The notes beneath the pieces are model-generated. The model did not search any database. It saw only the letters and a program-made list of their open reading frames with translations, and was not told where the DNA came from. Positions 14,258-19,467 of a stretch of DNA of 19,467 bases are shown here, one piece after another (the stretch's first letter is position 1; each line of letters begins with the position of its first letter). This stretch comes from Gammaproteobacteria bacterium. Lineage in GTDB: Bacteria > Pseudomonadota > Gammaproteobacteria > Steroidobacterales > Rariloculaceae. The position numbers and the translations under genes are program-made. The stretch spans positions 1 to 19,467 of the forward strand of contig PKRJ01000063.1 of assembly GCA_017577365.1 (NCBI GenBank). Direction: 5' to 3'.

Positions 14258-15249
14258 CTCGACGAAGCGGCCGGAGCCGCATCGAGCGCGCGCTCCGTCG
14301 ATACGGCTTCGATCCAGTCACCGATGCAGCCCGCGACGTGCGGGTGGATCAGGTAGCCGTACGATTCGTGCACATTGAGGCCGCGGTCGCCGCGGTAGTG
14401 GTTGTAGAGCTCGGTTTCGTCCGAGATCGACTCGACGAGCCCGAGCTCCTGCATCGGCGCGAAAAAGCCGCGCATCGGCTTCAGAGCGATCGTCTCGCCC
14501 TTCGCCGCGAAATTCGCCCACCGGACGATATTCGACGGGTATCGCTCGGCGCCCTTCCGTTCCGCGCCGCGCAGCGAGCGGCGGATGAAGCGCGTCGCGA
14601 GCGGGCTGCCGAGCGTGACGAAGAGCTCGATACGCCGCGTGTCGCCGTCCTCGCGGGACAGCTCCCACAACGCGTCGTATGCGATGACGGAGCCCAGGCT
14701 ATGACCGATGAGGCAGACGCGCTCGCCGGCGAGCCAGGCCTGGCGGATCACGGTCTTCAGCAGCGAACGGATCTCGCTCGAGACGCCGTCCTCGTCGCTG
14801 AAGTACCGGTGCACCTCGGTCATCGTCAGCCTGAGCTCGGGCCGGGCGATCAGGCGTCCGACGAACGGCAGCGCGTCGCCGACCAGATGCGCGAGCCGGC
14901 GCGCGCCGCGCGCCGCCGCATCGATCTCGGCGCGATCCTCGTCGCTCGCCTCGGGCTGATGCAGAAGCCGTTCGACACCCGGCAGGTCGAGCGAGATGTC
15001 GCGATAGCGGCCGTAGAAGCGATGCGTCCACGAGACGAGCGTGAACCGATCCTCGTGCTCGCGCAGCCAGCGCGCCGCCGCGGGACGGACCCACGCGAGG
15101 CCGGCGACGAGCGTTCTCAGCAGCTCGCGCTTGTGGGGCCGCGGCGGCGGCTTCGGCTTCATGCCGGGAACGAAGACGATGCGGGGCGTAGTCAACGATC
15201 GGGCTTCATGCGGAATCAATCGGGCGGACTGTAGAATGTATAGTCGCAT
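14254..15249 (-). CDS. alpha/beta-hydrolase, lipase/esterase-like
   Basis: The frame encodes 331 residues from ATG 15249. The first strand is RIVFVPGM (about 23-30). The nucleophile elbow GHSLGS puts the catalytic serine at 184. A following strand reads VTLGSPLATRF, and the likely catalytic His is His294 in NVHESYGYL. No signal peptide or membrane helix is evident, so it is probably cytoplasmic. The substrate is unknown; the GHSLGSVIAYDAL context resembles bacterial lipase-like hydrolases acting on acyl esters. Neither ATG 15249 nor a downstream TTG at 15195 has a ribosome site. A promoter-like pair at 15237-15264 overlaps the ATG start, which would favour the TTG start. It overlaps the OmpA-family stop by 4 bases, tail to tail (TTAG). 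Confidence 0.8.
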   Translation of the reverse strand: MRLYILQSARLIPHEARSLTTPRIVFVPGMKPKPPPRPHKRELLRTLVAGLAWVRPAAARWLREHEDRFTLVSWTHRFYGRYRDISLDLPGVERLLHQPEASDEDRAEIDAAARGARRLAHLVGDALPFVGRLIARPELRLTMTEVHRYFSDEDGVSSEIRSLLKTVIRQAWLAGERVCLIGHSLGSVIAYDALWELSREDGDTRRIELFVTLGSPLATRFIRRSLRGAERKGAERYPSNIVRWANFAAKGETIALKPMRGFFAPMQELGLVESISDETELYNHYRGDRGLNVHESYGYLIHPHVAGCIGDWIEAVSTERALDAAPAASSS

Positions 15250-15264
15250 TGAATCACGTCACAA
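15237..15264 (-). promoter_or_regulatory. promoter-like pair for the hydrolase gene
   Basis: On the minus strand TTGTGA (15264-15259) and TATACA (15242-15237) are separated by 16 bases; each matches consensus at four of six positions. Transcription from here would start near 15230, inside the frame as read from ATG 15249, which bears on the choice of start codon. Confidence 0.35.
15239..15244 (+). promoter_or_regulatory. possible -10 box for the glyoxalase gene
   Basis: TATAGT matches the sigma-70 -10 consensus at five of six positions, 60 bases upstream of the gloA start. No good -35 is seen. It overlaps the opposite-strand promoter-like pair, so this divergent region may hold back-to-back promoters. 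Confidence 0.35.
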
Positions 15265-15303
15265 CATTGGCCGTCCCGTCGGGGACGCCGCGGAGGAGCC
15301 GCC

Positions 15304-15723
15304 TTGCGTTACCTGCACACGATGGTGCGCGTCAGCAACCTCGAGGAATCGCTCGATTTCTACTGCCGCAAGCTCGGGTTGAAGGAGATCCGACGGCACG
15401 AGAACGAAGCCGGCCGCTACACGCTCGTGTTCCTCGCGCCGGAGGGGCAGGAGGACGCGCAACTCGAGCTGACGTACAACTGGGATCCGGAGCAATACAC
15501 CGAAGGGCGCAATTTCGGGCACATCGCGTACGAGGTGGACGACATCTACGAGACGTGCCGCCGGCTCATGGAGATGGGCGTGACGATCAATCGCCCGCCG
15601 CGCGACGGGCGCATGGCGTTCATCCGTTCGCCGGACAACATCTCGATCGAGCTGCTGCAGAAAGGCCCGGCGAAACCGCCCGAGGAGCCGTGGGCATCGA
15701 TGCCGAATCAGGGCAAGTGGTAG
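15304..15723 (+). CDS. gloA: lactoylglutathione lyase (glyoxalase I)
   Basis: The 139-residue product is a two-module glyoxalase-fold enzyme. It isomerises the methylglyoxal-glutathione hemithioacetal to S-lactoylglutathione. Metal ligands His5, Glu55, His73 and Glu116 line up with E. coli GloA (His5, Glu56, His74, Glu122). Other family marks are VSNLEESLDFYCRKLG, LELTYNW and GHIAYEVDD. The start is TTG 15304, supported by GGAGGAG about 5 bases upstream; the His5 ligand also requires this start rather than the later ATG. It ends 6 bases from the convergent diguanylate cyclase. The short C-terminal tail (PPEEPWASMPNQGKW) is unremarkable. Confidence 0.96.
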   Translation: MRYLHTMVRVSNLEESLDFYCRKLGLKEIRRHENEAGRYTLVFLAPEGQEDAQLELTYNWDPEQYTEGRNFGHIAYEVDDIYETCRRLMEMGVTINRPPRDGRMAFIRSPDNISIELLQKGPAKPPEEPWASMPNQGKW

Positions 15724-15729
15724 CCCGGC

Positions 15730-16944
15730 TCAGGCACTGCCGCGGAACCGCACGCGGAAATTGCCCGTCTCCACTTCCGCGTCGTCGGTCGTCATGACGA
15801 CCACGCGGTTCCGCCCTTCCTGCTTCGCCTGGTAGAGCGCCTGGTCGGCGACCTGCAGCGTTCCGGCGAGGCTTCGGGAGGTGCCGGGCTCCGCGACCGC
15901 GACGCCGATGCTCACGGTCACGACGTCCGCGGCGCGCGAGCCCTCGTGGGGGATACGGAGCGCCATCACGTCGCGGCGAATCTGCTCCGGTAGCGAGCGA
16001 GCGTAGTCTTTCGGCGGGCCGTACAGGAGCAGCACGAACTCCTCGCCGCCGTAACGGGCAGTGAAATCGAACGGCCGCTTCGCGCAGCGTCCGATCGTCT
16101 CGGCGACTTTCTTCAGCGTATCGTCTCCGGCCTGATGGCCGTAGAGATCGTTGTAGACCTTGAAGTCGTCGATATCGACCATCACGACCGCGAGCACTTG
16201 GCCTTCGCGGCGCGACTGCCGCCAAACGCGTTTCGCGTAGTCGTCGAACATCCGGCGATTGTAGAGACCGGTCAGGCCGTCGCGCTCCGCGAGCGAGTTG
16301 AGCAGCCTCGCTTCGAGAAAATTCGTGCGAAGCACGTGCTCGAGCTTGTACGTCGTGATCAGCGCGGCGGCAACGGCGGTCGCGAGAATCGCACCGGAGT
16401 ACGAAAGATCCTCCCATCCGACGCCGAGCAACGATCCTGCCGCGAAATGCCACACGAGGAGCGCCGCTCCGATTGCCGTCGCGATATCGAACAGCAGGCC
16501 GAGGAACACGCACGCGAACAGCACCACGAGGGTTTGCGCGGCGAGGAGGTTCGCGCCGCCGGCGAGCGCTTCGGCATGCGAGAAATACGTGATCAATCCG
16601 CCGCCGAGCAGCACGGTCGTGCCGGCGATGCCCATGTAGTAGCGCTTCGCCGCCGGCACGTAGACCGTGATCAGCGCCGCCGCGATCAGCGGAACGAGCG
16701 CGACTCGCCACAACGTCAGCGGATGATTCGGCTCGTCTGCAAGAAATTGAATCAACGCGAGCACGCAGAGCGGGCCGAGTGCCGTCAGCAGTGCGAGCCG
16801 GCCGCGAGGCAGGTTCTGCGTGACGTAGAAGTCACGAAACTCCTTCTCGAGGAGTCCGTTGAAACGCAATCGTACGAAGCCTTGGTTCAGCTGATCCGCG
16901 TACGGAGACTGAAGGCTTGCACGATCGAGAGCCGGCCGCTCCAT
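15730..16944 (-). CDS. membrane diguanylate cyclase, GGDEF domain
   Basis: The 404-residue protein has an N-terminal membrane region with about six helices (about 48-205) in place of a soluble sensor. A C-terminal GGDEF domain (about 215-385) contains DGLTGLYNRR, VDIDDFKVYND and the active-site motif GGEEF (299-303). The product-inhibition I-site RxxD is intact (RPFD 290-293, five residues before GGEEF). The sequence therefore predicts an active, feedback-inhibited enzyme making cyclic di-GMP from two GTP. The N-terminal region resembles generic membrane-sensor cyclases and its signal is unknown. The start is ATG 16944, with GGA about 5 bases upstream. It follows the BatD-like gene in the same direction after 85 bases, and converges on gloA. 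Confidence 0.93.
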   Translation of the reverse strand: MERPALDRASLQSPYADQLNQGFVRLRFNGLLEKEFRDFYVTQNLPRGRLALLTALGPLCVLALIQFLADEPNHPLTLWRVALVPLIAAALITVYVPAAKRYYMGIAGTTVLLGGGLITYFSHAEALAGGANLLAAQTLVVLFACVFLGLLFDIATAIGAALLVWHFAAGSLLGVGWEDLSYSGAILATAVAAALITTYKLEHVLRTNFLEARLLNSLAERDGLTGLYNRRMFDDYAKRVWRQSRREGQVLAVVMVDIDDFKVYNDLYGHQAGDDTLKKVAETIGRCAKRPFDFTARYGGEEFVLLLYGPPKDYARSLPEQIRRDVMALRIPHEGSRAADVVTVSIGVAVAEPGTSRSLAGTLQVADQALYQAKQEGRNRVVVMTTDDAEVETGNFRVRFRGSA

Positions 16945-17029
16945 CTATTCCGTCGATCGACTAATCTCGAGGACGCAAGCATGCCCGATAGGGCCGGCGG
17001 TAACGGTCGATCAGGTCACAGTCCGCTCG

Positions 17030-18160
17030 TCACCGATAAAGCGGCAGCAGCGGCTCGCGGCGCCGGCGCGGCGAACCTGTGATGCGCGTCGCGCGCGAGG
17101 CGAACGCGGCCGCGAGCGCCTCGCCGTTCCAGGCACTCCGATGCGGGGCATAAAGCGCCGCGTCGAGCTCGCTCAGCGCGGCCGCCATGGGCTCGGGAAC
17201 GCGCGCCGCGAGCGCGCCGAGGGAACGCGGCGGCGACTCGGGGAAACGCTCCGCGGCCCACGCGAGCAGCGCGTCGCGCGCCGCGGCCGGATCGTTTCGC
17301 TTGCAGGCGTCGCGGATGCGAGCCGCGGAGCGGTCCGTGATCGTCCGAGCCCCCGGCGAGCCGGGGACCGCGCGCGCGTCACGCCGGGCCGCCCGCCACC
17401 AGAAAAACGCGGTCAGCATCCAGCCGACCGCGAAGACCGCGGCGAGCGCGGGCCAGGGGCCCGCCTTCGAGCCCGACGGCGCCGCGGACGGCGTCCCGGT
17501 GACCGGCGCCGGAGTCGCCGCGGGCGGCGAGGCCGGCTCGCTTCCGGGCGCGATCTTGAGCGTTCTCGCCGGCACCGAAGCGATTTCCCAGCGTCCGCGC
17601 TCGACGTCGAACCACGGAAGCTCGATCGGCGGCAGCGTCGTTTCGCGCGCCGATTGCGGCAGCACGGCGTAGCGCTCGACGCGCGTCGCGACGAGCCCGC
17701 CCGGCCCCGACGCGCGCGACAGCTCGGGACGGTCGGCGTAGAGGCGAACGCCGTCCGCCTGGGCCGGCGCAAGCTCCGGAAGCTGCGTCTCGAGCAAGCC
17801 CTCGGCGACGATCGTGAGCGACCGCGTCGTCGGCACGCCGACGGTAAGCATAGGCGGATCCTCGGCGCCGCCGGCCCAGCGCTCCGTGATCTCGAGCCGC
17901 TTCGCCGGAAGCCACGCCGCGCTCGGATGCGACGGCGGCGGCGGCACGGCCGGCAGCACCTCGATCTCGATCGGCTCGGACGTGAAGCGCTGCACGCGCG
18001 AGAAGCCGCGCGGCGGAATGACCATCGCCTCGAACGTCGCCGGGCCGATCGTCAGCTTGCCGGCGCGCTGCGGGAAGATCGCGTAGAGCCGCTCGCGTAC
18101 CGTGAAATCGCGGCCGCCGCGATTGACCCGGTACTCGACGTCGTCTCCGGGGCTACACCT
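17030..18160 (-). CDS. BatD-like protein, N-terminally truncated at the contig junction
   Basis: The frame reads with no start codon from the junction near 18154 to TGA 17030, giving about 374 plausible residues. It contains beta-rich BatD signatures: VRERLYAIFPQRAGKLTIGP, RVQRFTSEPIEIEVLP, LYADRPELS and LPPIELPWFD. One membrane helix follows (GPWPALAAVFAVGWMLTAFFWW), then a C-terminal helical cytoplasmic domain. BatD belongs to the Bat (aerotolerance) cluster with BatA/B/C/E, and its precise role is not settled. The internal ATG 18025 is not a believable start, because the upstream in-frame sequence (DDVEYRVNRGGRDFTV) is clearly native BatD. The missing signal peptide and first domain should lie beyond the junction. 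The other bat genes are not in the window. It lies 85 bases upstream of the diguanylate cyclase, on the same strand. Confidence 0.85.
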   Translation of the reverse strand, partial: RCSPGDDVEYRVNRGGRDFTVRERLYAIFPQRAGKLTIGPATFEAMVIPPRGFSRVQRFTSEPIEIEVLPAVPPPPSHPSAAWLPAKRLEITERWAGGAEDPPMLTVGVPTTRSLTIVAEGLLETQLPELAPAQADGVRLYADRPELSRASGPGGLVATRVERYAVLPQSARETTLPPIELPWFDVERGRWEIASVPARTLKIAPGSEPASPPAATPAPVTGTPSAAPSGSKAGPWPALAAVFAVGWMLTAFFWWRAARRDARAVPGSPGARTITDRSAARIRDACKRNDPAAARDALLAWAAERFPESPPRSLGALAARVPEPMAAALSELDAALYAPHRSAWNGEALAAAFASRATRITGSPRRRREPLLPLYR

Positions 18161-18170
18161 TTAACAACTC
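18149..18170. other. junction between two unlike sequences (probable chimera breakpoint)
   Basis: On the minus strand the flavin monooxygenase-like frame is native up to VVGAGS and then meets a stop. The BatD frame becomes native at SPGDDVEYRV. About 12 bases (18155-18166, plus-strand ACACCTTTAACA) fit neither gene. Both genes are broken at one point, and codon choice changes across it. Confidence 0.8.
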
Positions 18171-18691
18171 CCCGCGCCCACGACGAGGACCCCACCGTCC
18201 GGGAGCCGCGACGGGTCACGGTAGTCGAACGGTGTGATTTGCTCGATGAAGGACGGGACGGCGTCGGCGAACGGCGGCACCACCGGACGGTTGCAGGCGC
18301 CGCTGGCGATCACCACCGTCCGGCAGCGCAGCTCGCCCTGACTGGTGGTGACGTGGTACCCGCCGTCGACCCGCCGGACGGACGTGACGGCGGTCTTCGT
18401 GCGCACCGGCGCACGGCACACGGTGGCGAAGCGATCGATGAACTCGATCACCTCATCCACCGTCATGTAGCCGTCCGGGTCCGGGCCGTCGTAGTGATAC
18501 CCGGGCAGCCGGCTGCACCAGTTGGGCGTGAGCAGCCGGAGCGAGTCCCAGCGCTCCCGCCGCCAGGAGTTCGCGACCTCGCCGCGCTCGAGCACGACGT
18601 GGTCGATCGACGCGGCGGACAGGAAGTGGCTCGCGGCCAGGCCCGCGTGCCCCGCGCCGATGACGACGGTGGTCAGGTTCTCGACGCCCAT
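18161..18691 (-). CDS. flavin-containing monooxygenase-like NAD(P)-binding protein, C-terminally truncated
   Basis: The 176-residue fragment begins with an FAD-binding Rossmann motif (VVIGAGHAGLAAS). It continues with HVVLERGEVANSWRRERWDS and TPNWCSRLPGYHYDG, and ends at the second dinucleotide motif (GGVLVVGAGS) just before an abrupt stop. Full-length relatives (COG2072/CzcO type) are usually above 350 residues and continue after GAGxSG, so at least half is missing. Where the family motif often has His, the segment FIEQITPFDYRDP has Gln. ATG 18691 is the natural start. It lies 40 bases downstream of the OsmC-family gene in the same direction, so the two may be one operon. The substrate is unknown. 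Codon choice is actinobacterial-like. The stop at 18161-18163 belongs to the junction, not to the gene. Confidence 0.82.
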   Translation of the reverse strand: MGVENLTTVVIGAGHAGLAASHFLSAASIDHVVLERGEVANSWRRERWDSLRLLTPNWCSRLPGYHYDGPDPDGYMTVDEVIEFIDRFATVCRAPVRTKTAVTSVRRVDGGYHVTTSQGELRCRTVVIASGACNRPVVPPFADAVPSFIEQITPFDYRDPSRLPDGGVLVVGAGSC

Positions 18692-18731
18692 GGCCTACCC
18701 ACGGCTCCGCGGCACCTGACCGGACGGTTGC

Positions 18732-19283
18732 TCAGGCGACCTGGACGGTGACATTGGTCGGGTTCGTGAGCGCGTCGAAGACCGCCGACCGCTTCTGGGA
18801 CTGGGCCACGAGCGCCTCGATCTCCTCCCGGGAGGCGTCGGCGTCGATACGGAAGGTGACGGTGATGTCGTTGTAGCCGTTGCGGACGTCGCTGTCCACG
18901 CCGAGGATGCCGCGGATGTCGTGGCTGCCCTCGACCGTGGCCTCCACGGAGCGCAGCTGGATGCCCCGGTTCTGGGCGACCGAGGCGATGCCGGCCGTCA
19001 GGCAGCTCGCCAGGCCGACGAGGAGGTACTCGATGGGCGTGATGCCGTTGTCGTCCGCCGCGAAGACCTCCGGGTGGTCGGCCTCGAACACCGACTCGGT
19101 CTTGTGGCTCTGCTCCTGGCCGAGTCCGAAGAAGTCCTTGACCCGCACCGTGGTGTGGACGCCGCGATCCCAGGTGGAGGTCACCCGCCACTTGAACTGG
19201 GCCGCCTCGGGCGCGGCCTTCAGCGCCTCGCGGGCGTCGAGCAGCGCCTTGACATTGACTCCGTTATCGACCGTGGTAGTCAT
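18732..19283 (-). CDS. OsmC-family protein
   Basis: The 183-residue protein has the OsmC/Ohr fold marks: an N-terminal beta region (FKWRVTSTWDRGVHTTVRVKD), TPIEYLLVGLASCLTAGIAS with a single cysteine (Cys95 by my count), and a C-terminal helix with SQKRSAVFDALTNPTNVTV. Classical OsmC and Ohr peroxidases use two cysteines; the second cysteine position, around QKRSAV, is Ser here. The two-cysteine peroxide mechanism is therefore not supported, and a different thiol role is possible. The start is ATG 19283, with AAAGGGG about 11 bases upstream. It shares a 97-base intergenic region with the probable metX and is followed by the monooxygenase-like gene. Confidence 0.9.
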   Translation of the reverse strand: MTTTVDNGVNVKALLDAREALKAAPEAAQFKWRVTSTWDRGVHTTVRVKDFFGLGQEQSHKTESVFEADHPEVFAADDNGITPIEYLLVGLASCLTAGIASVAQNRGIQLRSVEATVEGSHDIRGILGVDSDVRNGYNDITVTFRIDADASREEIEALVAQSQKRSAVFDALTNPTNVTVQVA

Positions 19284-19315
19284 GTCCGTGAAGGCCCCTT
19301 TCCGTCAACGCTCGT

Positions 19316-19344
19316 GGGATATTCCCTACCTACTCGATTGACAA
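19316..19344 (-). promoter_or_regulatory. promoter-like pair for the OsmC-family gene
   Basis: On the minus strand TTGTCA (19344-19339) matches the -35 consensus at five of six positions. It is followed 17 bases later by TATCCC (19321-19316), a weak -10. The -10 lies about 33 bases upstream of the ATG. A GGGA-TAT-TCCC inverted repeat overlaps the -10 on the plus strand and could be an operator. Confidence 0.4.
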
Positions 19345-19373
19345 TACACACCGCCGGCACCGTTGGCTATGAT
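19345..19373 (+). promoter_or_regulatory. promoter for the probable metX, leaderless
   Basis: TACACA (19345-19350, four of six) and TATGAT (19368-19373, five of six) are spaced by 17 bases. The ATG follows 7 bases after the -10, so transcription would begin at the start codon. Leaderless messages are common in actinobacteria, which fits the absence of a ribosome site. Confidence 0.5.
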
Positions 19374-19380
19374 CGCGGCC

Positions 19381-19467
19381 ATGGCCAGGGTCTCGACATC
19401 GGCGCCGGGCTCGGTCGGCACGGTCGAGACGCAGCACCTCGACCTCACGACGCCGATCCAGCTCGAC
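19381..19467 (+). CDS. metX: probable homoserine O-acetyltransferase, N-terminal 29 residues only
   Basis: Twenty-nine codons run from ATG 19381 to the window end with no stop. The segment GSVGTVETQHLDL recalls the start of MetX proteins (SVGxVETxxxxF followed by LxSG), which acetylate homoserine in methionine synthesis. So few residues cannot prove the assignment. The start is supported by a -10 box 7 bases upstream. It diverges from the OsmC-family gene. Confidence 0.5.
   Translation, partial: MARVSTSAPGSVGTVETQHLDLTTPIQLD

Noticed and set aside
19338..19373. Perfect TTGACA paired with TATGAT as a metX promoter
   Set aside because: The spacer would be 24 bases; TACACA at 17 bases spacing is the better partner.

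Overview
The window is GC-rich DNA that appears to come from two sources. Positions 1 to about 18154 look like a chromosomal segment of a high-GC gammaproteobacterium. GreB, SohB, an ErfK/YbiS-type L,D-transpeptidase, a GloA-type glyoxalase, a BatD-like protein and an OmpA-family lipid-free periplasmic/outer-membrane protein together point that way, and codons favour ACG, GCG, TCG and CTC. I cannot name the genus. Positions from about 18167 to 19467 carry a flavin monooxygenase-like gene, an OsmC-family gene and the start of a probable metX. Their codon choice (ACC, GCC, CTG, GTG) and an apparently leaderless start suggest an actinobacterium. Two unrelated genes are cut at the same point between these parts, so the join is most simply a chimeric contig, although a real rearrangement is not excluded.

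Layout: (1) a partial TLC/ADP-ATP-carrier-like membrane transporter (minus) diverges from an EF-G2-like GTPase (plus). (2) A near-perfect REP-like hairpin follows. (3) Next is a fused HyuA-HyuB 5-oxoprolinase/hydantoinase (plus), whose linker carries an in-frame repeat-plus-palindrome insertion. (4) A minus-strand run reads lipA, sohB, a LysM L,D-transpeptidase lipoprotein and an orphan contractile-tail-sheath protein; two of its three junctions are overlapping. (5) greB (plus) diverges from lipA. (6) A small unknown minus-strand gene follows, with a good intrinsic terminator. (7) An OmpA-family coiled-coil protein (plus) meets an alpha/beta hydrolase (minus) tail to tail. (8) The hydrolase diverges from gloA (plus), which converges on a membrane diguanylate cyclase (minus). 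(9) A BatD-like gene lies upstream of the cyclase and is truncated at the junction. (10) The actinobacterial-looking tail closes the window.

The most unusual item is the ATGA-overlapping pair of a cell-wall L,D-transpeptidase and a stand-alone tail-sheath-like protein, with no tube, baseplate or spike gene nearby. No tRNA, rRNA, CRISPR array or full insertion sequence was seen, and no gene-free stretch exceeds 300 bases; the longest is 979-1190.
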